Below, piece by piece: positions 13,450-26,699 of a DNA stretch of 64,000 nucleotides (position 1 is the stretch's first letter; the number at the start of each line of letters is the position of its first letter). The notes under the pieces were generated by a model, which did no database searches, was not told the DNA's origin, and saw only the letters and a list, made by a program, of their open reading frames with translations. The DNA is from Loxodes magnus (taxonomy: Eukaryota > Ciliophora > Karyorelictea > Loxodida > Loxodidae): positions 1,178,001-1,242,000 of the forward strand of contig CAMPDV010000014.1 of NCBI GenBank assembly GCA_946699065.1. The letters are read 5' to 3'. The position numbers and the translations under genes were made by a program.

Positions 13450-14561
13450 ATGTAAGATTAGCCTTTTTAAGAAGAAGAAGATAATAATCTAGTTGGAAAA
13501 TCAAGTGATAAGAAAAGAAGAAAAAAAGATTAAAGATTTATTTGAGAAATAATGGATCTTATGGAGGATTATGATCTATAACAAGGTAAAGTGTTGACAA
13601 AGAAAAATTTATTACAAGTAAAGAATTCTATTTGTGAATAAAAGGGAGAATCTCGTTCTACACTATACGGATATGATAGACACTTAAACAAAATGGGAAT
13701 TGCTTGACTTTTTGAAATAGAAAAGCATAAGGAAGGGAAAATAGGATAATTATATAAATATAATACATAAATAAAGAATTCTATCAAGGAAGCAGTCAAT
13801 CAGTTTTAATAAAACAATAATTTTTATTTATTTGCTTTTCACATCATTAAGTAAGATCTAGCAAAGATTGGACATTAAGATTGTTGTATAAATAAGAGAT
13901 AATTAACTGAAAATAACAAGCGCACTATAAGTGAAATAATAAGGACATAAGCTCTCAAATCAAGTATGCAACTTAAAGGAATTCCTACTTTAGACATGAT
14001 AAATATAGACCAAAATGAACAAATTCAAAACGAAATATCATATTTTCATTAAGATTATTAACAAACAAGTCTTATTTATGATTTATCATAAGAATCTATA
14101 GAAATGAATCTGTAAAACATGATAAAAATAATAGAAAAAATATAAATTTTAGCAGCAAATAATAAAGAAATTATAAAGACTTTACTTGAGTAAGGATATG
14201 GAATAGAATAAATAATAGTTACACAGATAAAGTATGAAGATGATTTATAAAAAATATTAATTTCGTTGTAGAAGCAAGAAAAATTGCAACTAGCTTAAAT
14301 TAAAAAGTTTTAAATTTAATGGATTAAAATCAATGGAATGAAGAAACTAATTAATTAGTGAATGAAATATTCGAGGAGTTACTAAAGAATTTAAAGTAAT
14401 TAGGAATCACTAAAGAAGAGAAAAAATAGTTTTATAGAAGTAACAAAGATTAAATCTAATTAGTTTTAAAGATTTTTATATTTACAATAATTATTTTAAA
14501 AGATGTAATTTATCATATTTATTTTATATAATTGCTAATAATAATTTTTAAAATATTCTGA
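13450..14561 (+). CDS. putative helix-turn-helix nuclear protein, frame change near 3' end
   Basis: Starts MQDQPFQEEEDNN, followed by a basic patch (KSSDKKRRKK) that looks like a nuclear signal. Residues of about 50-100 read GKVLTKKNLLQVKNSICE and then ESRSTLYGYDRHLNKMGI, reminiscent of the recognition helix of a helix-turn-helix domain. A long charged, Gln-rich helical region follows. Two UGA codons in the N-terminal part read as Trp (RFIWEI, GIAWLF). Near 14,301-14,310, in an A run before GTTTT, the coding character moves to another frame (LMDQNQWNEETNQLV), which then runs to a UGA at 14559. Either one A was lost in the assembly or the allele, or a very small intron lies there. Protein character fades after NKDQIQLV. 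Role inferred only. Confidence 0.5.
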
Positions 14562-14686
14562 AAATAATAGCTTAAAAATAAAAATCTATAAGATGAATAT
14601 AAATTAATTAATTAATTAAAATAACGTGATTTCATCATTATTAGGTTAACCATGGGTAAATAGGATACATCTTGCAAAATGGAGTC

Positions 14687-15388
14687 ATGCAGGTTGTATG
14701 CCTTACGATTACCAAAGCAGCAATCAAATTTTAATTCCAGGTCAAATAACCTCCAATACCGAAGGTCATTTAGTTCCAGGTTCAAGATTAAGCCAAAGAA
14801 ATGGTAGACGTATATGATTATGGTTACTTAATTCTTCAACCTCTTATGAAGCACCCTTTTCTTCATCCCTTAATTGATGGCTTATGCTCTTTCGGAGGTT
14901 TCGTTTACTAAAGCTTGCAAGATTCATCTTAATATTTTTCATTAAATGTAATTTATAAATAAAGGTTAGGATTTCAGATACTGAATGCAATAAGACTTTC
15001 TAGCAAGTTTAAAGGGACTTGCGATGGAAATAGCTATCTCCCGTGCTGGTATATCCTCCTAAAGTTCCCTCTTGAGGTTTAGCAGATCTAACACAATAAT
15101 TGTATTCAGTGGACAATCTATTAGTACACCTTAGCTGTTGGGCCTCTATTGTGTCTCTTTCTATTTTTGTATAATGAGATGTCATCAAAACATAGATACT
15201 TATTTCATGCCCAATAATTCTAGTTCGAATAGCTTGATGATTACCATAAAATCGAAGACATCAATCTTAATGAACAATTCAGACCTTTAAACACAAAAAT
15301 GGGTCCACTTATGATTGAAGAAAAAACTGAAATGAAGGAGAATAATCAGACCAAAGAATAAATGAACTAAAGCATTAAATTAAGCTGA
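14687..15388 (+). CDS. putative membrane protein, unknown family
   Basis: A 233-residue frame free of UGA until its end, with balanced composition, in a locally GC-richer stretch. It contains VYDYGYLILQPLMKHPFLHP, a Gly/Phe-rich piece (GLCSFGGFVY), a likely membrane helix (YTLAVGPLLCLFLFLYNE, about residues 165-182) and an acidic, Gln-rich cytosolic-type tail ending EQMNQSIKLS before UGA. The tail is the best-supported part. In the first 120-450 bases other frames also give plausible peptides, so the start and the 5' half are uncertain; another exon structure is possible. Not recognised. Confidence 0.45.
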
Positions 15389-16230
15389 AAGTCAAACACT
15401 ATTGATTTAGATTTAATATTTTTATATATTAATTTATTTTATTTATATTAACTTTTTATTTGTATTTATTAACTCATTATACGCAAATATAGAAGATAAA
15501 TAAATACATTAAAATAATTTTCAAATATATTTTCAATTTACTAATTTCGCCTTTTTTAAGAATTTTTAATTTATAATTTTTAATTAAATTTTTAATATTT
15601 AATTCTTAATTTTAATAAGCATATAAGTTTTTAAAATGTTATTTTAGTGTTTGCTAAAATAAATATAAAAATAGCATAAGCTTTATTTCAAGTTATTTTT
15701 ACTATTAACGATAGTTCTTTAAATTTATTTTGATTTCTTTTACTATGCTTATTATACTTTTTGATCTATTTTATTTTACAAGTTTAAAGTATAATAGTTG
15801 GGTGCTCTTTTAAATCTTATAAGTGATAAATTATAAATAAAGCAAATTTATATTTAATTCTATTTTTTTAATGATTTTTCTCCCTTACATCGGTCTAATC
15901 TAATTAAGATTTTGGCAAGTTTTTAATTTCTAAGATTTAGATAGTTAAATATTAAGCTAATCTCATATAAAGTTTAGCTTTTATAATTTACTACTCTAAT
16001 TTTAACTTTGTTGCCTGCTTCTTTACTTATCTTTATTAATACATATATCTTATAAAAAATAAAATTAGCTAAGAATTTCTTAAGCTTTTAATAAATTTTA
16101 CAATACCTTTTAAAAACGTTCTGAAAACTAAAGTCACTAATTTAAATAAATAGACATATCTAGATTTTCAGCTTTAATAAGTATCTATTACTCATATAAA
16201 TATAATTAAGATTATTACTACTAGATATGT

Positions 16231-18803
16231 GTATGTAAGATAATTATTACATTTTGTATATTAATTCATTGAAGTAATCCTTTAAATCTTTCATTATTAG
16301 ATTGCTTTAATATTTTATAATAGCTAACTTTCTTATAGATATTCTATTTAGTCTTTTTCTTCATTTACGCTCAATTTAAATTTTTTGTTTTTCTAGCCTT
16401 TTTAAAATTTCTAGTATTATTTTCTAAGATAAGTTTGCTTTTATTTTTAAATAAAGTATAAGTAGAATAACTTTCAAATTAAATAGAACTTTAAAATCCT
16501 CATACAGGATAAATGAGACAACAATATAATTAAAACCTCTAATAATTTATTTATTTTATATGAAGATCTTATGTATAAGAAAGTAGAGATCTAGTAAGTT
16601 TATTTTTATAGACATAAAGATAATTAGAATGATATCCTGCTAGATTATATAAGCATTTAACATTTAATTTTCATTATATTTCTTAATTTAGCTCAGAGTC
16701 ACTAATTTGAAGATAATAGCTTTATTACCTTAATCAGTTTAGCTTTTTAGTATACTAATTTTTACTTTCAAGGAGGTAAAAATCTAAAGTTTCTCTGTTT
16801 TTATAAAATATAGTAACTATATCATAAGACTGCTCTTGTTTGTAGGCTTTAAGGGAAAATTAAAATATCAGCTAAACTTTGAAATTTGATTAACTTTCGT
16901 TTGATTGAATTTTTTGTATAATATAAGTATCTTATTATCTTTATGCTATAAGGGAATAATTAATTATTATATAAGAAGATTATAAACCTGGTAAAGATAT
17001 AAGTATAAGTAACTCTATAATAGATGATGTATAGTATACTATAATTATATTTTATACATCTATTAACTATTTTTACATTATATTGTAAGACTTCATTATA
17101 GTTAGTTTTTACTATTTCTTAGTTTGTAAATAAAGAAAGCTAAATTTATATTTGTTACTTATAAATAAAGCAGATGAGTTTATTAATAGTTACCATAAAA
17201 ACTAAAAGATTAATAGCTAATAATTTATTAAATTTAAATAGTCTATTCTTCAGCTTTTATCTTTCCTTTCTGTACTTTATTAAATTTGCTCACTTCATTT
17301 TTTGAAGTGTTTAAAATAGACAATCCTAAATTCATCAATTTATCTTGCATGTCACTAATTCACTATTGATTACTATCACAGAACTTCTATAAACTTAGAT
17401 TGCTATACAACTTATGAGAAATGCCATCTTAATTCTTACTATTACTAGTTATATAATTTCCACTATCAATATCGTTTTGGATTAATTGCTTTTCTACCTA
17501 ATTTCTACCTGCAAGCAAAAAAGTTTTAATTATTAGCAGCTGTATTAAACTAGCTATTACTATGAGATTCTATTTTTATCTAAAGCTAAGCTAAGTCTTA
17601 GAAAGTTTTAGTTACTCTGGCTTCAAAAGCATCTTTGCTATAAATAACTTTGTTAATAGGAAAAAGCAAACTAGCATTGATTTTATTTCAAGTTAGTTTC
17701 CATGATGAAAGTTCTATATTCTACTTTTTTCAAAGGGAGTAAGAAATTCTAAGTGAAATCTGATTGTAGGACTTGCGATGACGAAGTTAAAATAAAAAGC
17801 TAAAGCATCTGGTATTTATTCAGAATTCTTCATTAGTTAGGCAGAAAGCTCGTTGAAAATTTACTTCAAATGAGATCCTTAATTATTTGCCTCAACATTT
17901 GATTCAGATTGAGATAAATTATTTGACTATGATATTGAAGATGTACTTTAATTATAATTTTAACTATCAATTATTTTACTTAAATCTAGGTTAGGATTAT
18001 TTATCACTTTTTATAAAGTTTTCTTACAAATCTTTAAGATTCATTTGAAAGCTACTATTTAGTTCTCTTGCTTTTCTTTTTCATAGTCTATAGTTTTCCT
18101 ACGAATACTTTTTAAATAGCTCTATTCCCTAACTTTCCTCAATTTAAAGACTTTCTTTTTTTTAAATATCTAACTCTTCAACATCTTTCTGGATTTCTTA
18201 TTAAGCTTAATTCCCTTCTGTTATATTTTCTTCTTTTGGTTGATTTTATTCTAATTAATTGTTACTTTAAACCTAAGATATTTCATCATCTTTTATCTAT
18301 TTTTCTTCCATTTGTATTTGGATTGGTTGCTATTGGTTTAATTCTAATTTATTATATTAATCAATAATAAAATTCTATATTAGTCTGAAATTTTCTCTAT
18401 CGAAGTTTTGCTTGTTAAATGTCTTTTTTTTAATTATTTGCTTTTAGTCTTTAGTGTCGCTTTAATTCTTTATACTTTGATTTATCTTTTCTGGAGTATA
18501 ATAATTTGAAATTTCATGGGAGTTTAAAGTCTTAAATTTTTAAATAGATGTCGAAGATTTACAGCTTAAGTTTTAATTCCTTTATAGCTTCTAATTTTAA
18601 TTTGCTTTTGATATTTAGCTTTATTATATAACTTAGCTACAATTCTAATCTAGGAAAGAAAACTCAGATTCTCTTTAAAAAAGAACTTGTGATTTGTTCA
18701 ATTTTTAGATTTAAGTTTACTTAAAAGGGCTTTTTTATACTTCTTCAGCTAATTTCTAAGAAGATTCATTACTTCTACTAGGGATTTATGGCTATTTTTG
18801 AAA
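16231..18803. repeat. near-identical block shared with 61,429-64,000
   Basis: About 2.57 kb almost base-for-base identical to the end of the window at a constant offset of 45,198 (45,197 after a single-base difference). To the left of 16,231 the two units still align but are clearly diverged, so identity starts abruptly. Two short patches inside (17.34-17.39 kb and 17.86-17.92 kb) differ between the copies. The pattern fits recent duplication or gene conversion; an assembly echo cannot be excluded. Confidence 0.75.
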
Positions 18804-19466
18804 ATAGTTCTTTATTTAATAGTCAGAAGAAAGAAACTATTTCTGTTAATAGCCTTATAGTCAATTTGGAGAAGCTGAGTATTTATTTTTCATTTTTTAC
18901 TCTCTATTTATTATTTTTGTAATCTTCTTGCTTTTATTGCTCTCAGCAAGATTTATTTAGGCTGCAGATTTTGAATATGTCATCTACTTTTTTTCATTGC
19001 TTTGAAGGGAATTAATACTAGATTAATTTAAAAATGAGGCTTCTTCATCTTTCAATCCTCATTAGCTTGAATTAAGTTTTTCATTCTGGCTATTTGCTTC
19101 ACTTTTTTAAACGTTTGAAATGTCTGGCAATTGAATCGCATTTAGACTCTTTTACTTATTATTAAAAGTCGTCACTTAATAGTGATTTGAATCTGATTAA
19201 ATGCTTTGCTTTAACGAAATTACTTCTCTTTTTTAAGTTTATCCAATTTGCCTGCTGAATACAGCCAAACTCTGATCAGATCTGTTATCAAATTTAATTC
19301 CCATTGTTCTTTATAACTTTTGTTTGGCTTCGCTTAAAAGAGCTTTTTCTAGCTGTTTTCCAATTTTTAATTCTTGTTTGCTAGCTTCCTTGTTAATTAT
19401 CTACCTTTTTACTAGCTTTAATGACTTAGATAAATTAAAATGTTCTTAGGACTCTCTAACTTTCAT
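17093..19466 (-). CDS. P protein, unit A copy
   Basis: Begins MKVRESQEHFNLSKSLK and follows the unit B protein over its whole length. It has a Gln/Ser/Lys/Asn-rich, probably disordered N-terminal part of about 450 residues, then the conserved C-terminal region with IPDALAFYFNFVIASPTIRF, two hydrophobic helices and WISDMQDKL. Internal UGA codons lie at the same Trp sites as in B (PNWLQG, AFKWILK). This copy has about one frame break relative to B. Its C-terminus is a variant (KVQKGKIKAEEQ) shared with unit D, which carries the frame past the usual UGA to 17,093; protein character ends near 17,245. Function unknown. Confidence 0.6.
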
Positions 19467-20020
19467 TTTTATAATAATTTGATGATAGGCTTGTTAAATA
19501 TGGTATTATCTTAATTAAAGTAAAAAGCTTTAGAGATAAATGTCTAAGCTATAAAAATTTATGCTTAATCAAATTCTTAGATTTTAATTAAGCAACCTAA
19601 AGCTTAAATTTCTAGGCTAAATCACTTTGCTAGTAAAAACCTATAGAGAATTTAAATTTTCTTATAATAGCCAAAGTTATTAAAAGCGATTATATGATAT
19701 AAAGGAGAAATATAAGAAGATTGTTATATAAAAGGGGCAATAACTAGAGCTATTAAGTTGAATATGCTATTGTATTATCTTGAAAAGGATTAGTGCTTAT
19801 ATATACAATCCTAGTTTTATTTAAATCTTTTCTAGAAGAGTGTATAATTAATAGTTATAGCCATATAGTATCAAGAAGCTAGTGTAGTTATATTAGACTA
19901 GTTGAATGTAAAAATTATTTCAGTTTGCTAGATGAAATCATGTGGCTTGATGTAAATAGTAGCAACTAATAAGTTTAATTTTTCATATTTTATCTTTAGA
20001 ATTAGTTTTATCATTGGATA

Positions 20021-20257
20021 TATGAGGTTATTAAAGTGTCAAGCTAAACGCAAAATCTAAAAATTGAAAAAAAGAAAGCTTTAAAAAGAAATAAAGATAT
20101 AAATTAAAAAAGAGATTAAGATGCATAATAACAAGTAATATTAAAGAAGCTTAAAGTTGAAATCTTCTAAAATGGTATTACATATAAAATAATAGCAGAA
20201 GAACAACTTTCTCTAAATAATCTTTCTAATTTTAATAATTTTAAATTATATAAATGA
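20021..20257 (+). CDS. small plus-strand reading region, unit A
   Basis: Charged peptide including KVSSQTQNLKIEKKKALKRN and IIAEEQLSLNNLSNFNNFKLYK, ending in UGA at 20255-20257. Unit B has a related ending (EEEKLFS...HFKALRLYN then UGA at 36525-36527) at the same distance from P and on the same strand. That is the only reason to list it. No start codon is evident, and the 5' limit is arbitrary. It could be the last exon of a small gene or a conserved non-coding stretch. Confidence 0.25.
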
Positions 20258-23167
20258 AATTGCTTATCTCAAAAATAATCTGGCTAGTAGTTAAAAATAA
20301 CATTTTCATATCAAAATGAATGGTTTATTAATTCATTTTTTTACTAGATATCTTAAATAGTAAATTAAATTGAAACTTAAAATAACCTTTCAAGCTAAGT
20401 ATATAAAGTGCTAGGCTTTATCTTTTAAAAATTAATTTTTATATAGAACTTAGATTTTAACTCTAATATTTTATTAATTGGCATAGAAAAATAAATTTGA
20501 AGTGAATAAAAATTTATTAATGAATCTTGCAAAACAAAAATAATTATTGCTATAGGAATCTGAAACAAAAATTAAAATCCTACATAAATTTTAAGATTAA
20601 AGAAAATAAAATAGATTTAGCTAAAATGTTATTAATTTAGAAGCAAATGTATATAGTCTCTTAAAATGTTAAGGTTTTGCATATTAAATATAACTAAGGA
20701 AATGTTTTGGATAATTGTAATTTCTTAATTTTATTTCTTTTTGCATAGATTTTAAGCAATATTTTCTTAAATTTAAGTTAATAAAAATGGGTAACACTAT
20801 TAAAGGGTGAATAATGTTTAGTTAATCTTAATTAAAATAACTAAAGGTATCTAGACATACTAAATAGCATTGGTTATATAAATAAAGATTCATTTGATTG
20901 TTGCCATATGTTTAAAATAACTTATTTCTTTGTAGAATAGAAGACATCTATGCTAGATAAAATTATTTTATATTTATTAAAAGCCCATGGAGTAAAAATG
21001 ATTCTAGATGATCTAATTGGCTTTTTCTTTAAATTAATAACTCAAAATTATTTCTATAAATTAAACTCTTTTAAAAGCAAATTTACATTAACCCTTTTGA
21101 TTCTCTAAACCATTATAAGTGATTGGTAAGTTTATAAGATTAATAGTCTCCAATCAAAGATATTTAAATAAAGGTTTTATTTAGAAGATCTATTTTTGTC
21201 TATATTTTAACTTTTGCTCTTTCTTTTATTTATAAAATGGTTTGTTTTTCTTTATTTGAATTTCTTGGTAATTTACTAATAAGATGGGTTAATATATAAG
21301 CAGACTAAAGTTAATTAAATATATTGATTAACTTTTGATAATGAAATTTAAAAATTAAAATAGCTTTATTAATTAAGAATAAGTGTATCTCATGGTATTA
21401 AATATAGGTAAGACTTAAATAGTGGCTAAACTAGATGAACTATTTTAGTTATAGCACTATGATATAAAACTAAATTTGAATAAATTATAATTAAACTTTA
21501 TTATTTAAAATATTCTTAGTCATTTAGCATTCAATTGCTATTATTTGTTTTCTTAAGTTTCTAATGTAAATATAATTATTTTGTAGGTAAATTCAAGAAA
21601 TTAATTATAGCATTTTTATAATGCCTTAAGAATTTAAAGAGAATGCTTTTTATATATTTACTATATTAAGTTTTTTTCTTTGTTACCTCTGTATTATCAA
21701 ATATTTTAAAAGAGAATACTAAATTTTTCATCAAGATTATAATTATGTGGACATTCAGTTTGACTATACAATTGAAATTTGAGCAATAAAATAAATGTTT
21801 ATTGTAGCTTAAAGCTTATTAATTGAAAAATCACAAAAATAATTGTTTAGCTTTAATAGCAAATTATAAGAAATACTTCTAATTTTCTAAATCAAAAAGA
21901 TTTATTAATAATATCTAAAATTTGTGAAATTAAGTCTCTAATTTATTCTTAGAGAGAGGCTATATTATTTAGAAATAATCCTTATTTTTCTTAAATTTTT
22001 ACAAAAAGTGTAAGAATATAAACATAAGATTTCCTCTTACTTTGCTTAGGTTGATTTAATTTAAATAGCTATAGAACCATTGCTTAATTGAATTACTTAT
22101 ATGCTTCTTAGTTATATAAATAACTTTACTATGATTAAGATAGTTTCTAAGCAATGCTAAATAATTTTAAATATAGCTCTAGTATATCTCAATGAGTTAA
22201 ATCTATACTAAGTAAAAATAAAAATATCCCTATGTTTAAAATATAAAGCTCATAGAGTAAATTATAGTAATTTAAATTATTTGAATGGTTTTTAAAGATT
22301 ATTTTATACTTAGAGTTTATAAATTTAATAAAGTTAAGAACTATTATTTAAATTAAATAGGCTTACCTAAATTTAAATATTATTATCATTTAATACTTTC
22401 ATAGTAATATAATTCTAATTATGCTTCTCTTTATTTAATCTGGTTTTATTGTTATAACTATTATTTTAAATACTAGAGTACCCCTTAAAAAAGTTGTTTA
22501 GTCTTCAAAGCCTAAGCTAAAATTAAAATAATCTAATGATTATATTTTTATATTCTTATTTGTCTGTTTATTACTACTTTAATTAATGCTGCAAATAAAC
22601 TTTCTCTATATTTGATTTTATTATTACTCTTTATAATTTTTCTAGGCATTTTTAAAGAAGGATGATAAGAATTAGATAAAGTGTAAAAATTAATTATACC
22701 TTCTTAGATTAAATAAATTATATAATAGCCATTATTATATATCTCTCTTAATGAACTATATTAGCTCATTAAAACTATAATAAAGTGTCTTTCTTTCTCT
22801 GTTATTATGTTATCATGCTTGTTTAATAATAAGAATTTAAATATTTCTTAATATGGATGTGTAAATCACTATATTCACTTAAAGCTTCTTATTTATATAT
22901 AATTAGACTATACTATTTAAAATTTTAAAGGTAATCATTCGTATCATTAATATGATAAATATTTCCTTTTACTTAGATACCTTAAATTAATGAATCTCTA
23001 ATTATAGCTAATGTATAAAAACTACATTAATTTAGAATACATCTAATTTATTACATTATAATTGAAATACTACCTATATATTATTATATCTATTTATATA
23101 TATTTTCACATTATTAAGGATATCCTGCTAAGCATATCAACTTAACAAAACCAAATTATTTAATCAA

Positions 23168-23947
23168 TCAACCATATTTTCCTGCTAAAAAGCTAGGAAT
23201 CATTTATTTAAAAAGTACAATTGGGGTGTTTTTTGGATAAATTTAAGTTAAAGTAGAATCTAGATAATTATTATCTATTTAATCATTTAGCTTCTTTTAA
23301 ACCTTTGCTCTTTAATCATAGAGAAGTTATTAAATATTAGTTAATATAGATTATATTTTAACTCTTTTATACCTTAATGCTAGTTATCCTTGTGAAATAA
23401 TAATCAAAGTCTATTTACAAAATAATTTAATTAAAAATCCTAAAGATTTCCATCTTTATTATCAAATAGCCTAATCTTGGAAAACACTATCAATTTTGTA
23501 AATTAGAGAACTTAATATTCTTATCAATATTATCGAAACTGCTAAAATCTCATCCTCAAGTAACTAAATTTTCCATTGTTTGCTTGCATTTTTAAATTCC
23601 TTTTTAATATTACTTTTCTAATAATGCTATCTTTAAATAGAGGTTAAAGAACTATTATTTTATCTGGATTTATTACTACAGTACTCACTTTCTTCGCTTT
23701 CAGAAACCTCTTTAATAGTTTCCAATGCTCTTTTACATCTTTAATCTAATTTAAATTTAGGAACTCTGCAATTCTAAATCTTGCTACCTTTAATATGCTA
23801 TCTGCTTATTAGAGTTTAGCCCAATTTGCTTATTTTTGCTTCACTATTTCCTACTATTTTATTATTCACGTTACATTTAAGAGTCAAAGATTTTTTAGGT
23901 AAGCTTTTGAATCTAAGGGTTTAGCCATCTCGCTATATATCTGTCAT
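23168..23947 (-). CDS. P2 protein, unit A copy (unknown)
   Basis: An uninterrupted 259-residue frame from MTDIQRDGQTLRFKSLPKK to IPSFLAGKYG, ended by UGA. The N-terminal 130 residues are basic with Ser-rich acidic stretches (KEVSESEESEYCS). Next comes a conserved segment, LLEDEILAVSIILIRILSSL, probably a membrane or buried helix, then YKIDSVFQDQ and a charged helical region (ILTNIQQLLYDQRAKVQKK). One internal UGA reads as Trp. Unit B has a homologue at 39.0-39.75 kb with the same start context and an aligned helix. UGG in this copy (KQWKIQ) faces UGA in the other. The gene lies about 3.7 kb from P, same strand. Function unknown. Confidence 0.6.
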
Positions 23948-26699
23948 ATTTATAATTACAGGCAATTGATTTATTAAAACAAATGTAGAAATATAGCAAT
24001 AAAGTTTATACAGCTAGCTATCATTTTAAATATGGCTTTAAAACTAAATTGAAAGGCTTAAAATACTAATAATTACATTCAGTTATTACATTTTATAAAA
24101 CATATGTATGCTTATGCTTCTACTATCTAATAATATTAGGCTGAGTATTATATAAGTACTAAAAGACTATAAAAGGTATAGATAGAAAATAGTAGGAATT
24201 ATTAGTTAAGATTTATTTATTGCTAACAATTAACTAAAATATAAAGCGAAATTAAGCTACTGTATACTGCAAGGAAATCACTTTTATCATATAAAAGTAA
24301 TAGCATAAACATATAAGTCTAGTAATTTATCCTATATATAAGATGACTATTATAAAGTTAAAAGTATAGACTAAATACTTGAATTCTCTATACAAAGATA
24401 TGTATTATTTAAGCTTTTCCTATTAATAATTATTTAGCTATTTAATTTTATAGCTTATACAGACATAATAATACAGCTATTGTTCTTCTTTATTTTAGAA
24501 AGAATTTTAACTAATAAAATTAAAAGTTTTTAAGTGGTTAATTGCTAGTTAGCGTATAATCTAGTTATAGACCTTTTTGGGATTTACTAGTTTAATAAAA
24601 TTTAATTTGGCTATATTCTATCATTAAAGCTATTAAATTATATACTTTAGAGTAATTATAAACTTTTAGTATCCTATTTTTAGTTTTAGAGCTAAGCAAG
24701 AAATTAATGGGTTAGTTAATTTTGAGGAGCTTAGTCAATTATTTAACTAAGGTAAAGCAAAAGCTTAAGTTTAATATAAAAGCCTATATTATCTAAGTAA
24801 ACGCTTATATAATAAAGCTTCAAGGAAATAATAGAAAAATCTAAAAGAGAAATTATAGCCAATCACTTAAATCAGCTTTAGACTTTTATATCATTCCAAA
24901 TTTTAAATAATAAAAATGAGCATTTGCTGATAAATATATATACTTGACTATAAAATCTAAAATAAAAGCTAATATTTTTGTAAAATATATCAATTTTATA
25001 TGAATTTAGAGAGATAAAATCATATAGCATGATTTATAAGTTGAAGGGATAACACAAATTTAATTTTTAATAAATAGCCATCTAATTATTTCTGATATTC
25101 TAAATAAATAATAAAACGAGACAGTCAATACATCCATATATAAAGGTTTGGGTAATAAAAATAACTATAAATAGAAAATTAAAAAGACTTTTTAATAAGA
25201 AGAATTAAGTTGTTTTAATATTATAATACATGTTTCTAATATATTTTTATAAGAGAGAAGCATTTACTTCTTAGTTTATGTTAAGATAACTGCAAAAATT
25301 TAGCTTTAAATTTTTTATTTTCTTTAAATCTCTCACTAAAAGCAAAAATATTCATTCTATTCATAAAAAATATTTTTTCGCATTAAATTGAAAATAAACT
25401 TGAGGAAAGAAAAGGTGATTCATATTTTATTTTTATAAATCAATGATATGGTAAATTTCTATCTTTTTAATTAAAAGTAATCCTTATTGTTTAAATTAAA
25501 TAATTATATTACATTAGCTATTAAATCTGCAATATGATGTCTAGATGAGTTTTAAATATAGGTTAATTACTATTTATGGTTTATTTTTGATGACTATCAA
25601 ATTATATTTATAACTTTACTTTTGTAGTTTAATTATTTTGATATTTCTTTTAGATTATTATTTAGTTTAGCTGAAAATAGAATTGTAATTACATTTATAG
25701 ATGTAGTAACTCACTTTATTAGAAGTACTAAGTAGATTATATTTATTTACTTTATTCTTATATAAATAAACTTTTAGGATTATATTAGCATTTGTTTAAA
25801 TAGCTATTAGCAATCATTTTATTATTAAGATTGAGATTTTTGGATATAAAGCAAAATTTATAAAAAGAAGATTTTAAGCTAGCAAGATATTTAATAAAAG
25901 GTTATTGATTTGATATTAACTTACTGCTAGTAAATTACTAATAGTTTGCTGTTATTATTAAAGATAATATTAACTTTACATTCTCTTTTTATATTACTTA
26001 GAAACCTAAAAAATAAAATATTACTAACAGTATATGAAGTACCTTAGATTTCTTAGATAGAACCATAAATATTACAAACTAACATATTTTTTAATATACC
26101 ATTAAAGTATTAATTATAGAAACATTTAATTTAAAGAAGTTATAGTTATTAAAGTCTGTATATATATCTGCTCTTCTAAGTATTTTAGCTGCAATCAGCT
26201 ATCAAATAAAAATAATACTTTATATCAACTAAATAAGGATTAATAATGATTATTAAAAGGGCTATTAAAGATAAAGAAATAATCATTAAATTTTTAATTT
26301 TATGTAAATGATATTTAAATATACCGTTACTCTAGAAAGATCTAGTTGTACTATCTAAGGATAGAAAATATGAATTATATAAATTTTAAAACTAACTTAA
26401 AAATTAAGCATTACATAGCAAGTTATCATGTTAAGTTTCATTCATAGTTAAAGATCCTTTATTAAGCTATTAAAAAACATATAAATCAGTTAACTTAAAA
26501 TAAACTTGAAGCTCGTAAATTATAAAAGAAAATCAACTCAAATAACTTAAATAATGTAGACTTATTAATTATAAGATAATTCTAAGAGAAATAAACTTAA
26601 AATGAGTTTAAGATGAGGCTAGTTATATAAAATTAGGAGTTTAACTAAATTAATTATCAATAATTTAGGCTATTATAAAAATTATTTTTTAGTTTACTA

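Noticed and set aside
14650-14940. Alternative frames with plausible peptides on both strands of the GC-richer stretch
   Set aside because: They contain UGA or stop short. Only the listed frame stays open to a convincing acidic tail, though the 5' half remains uncertain.
17440-17560. Apparent 3' splice site (pyrimidine run then GCAG) on the sense strand of P, suggesting introns and alternating frames
   Set aside because: Comparison with units B and C shows that one frame is conserved straight through this point.
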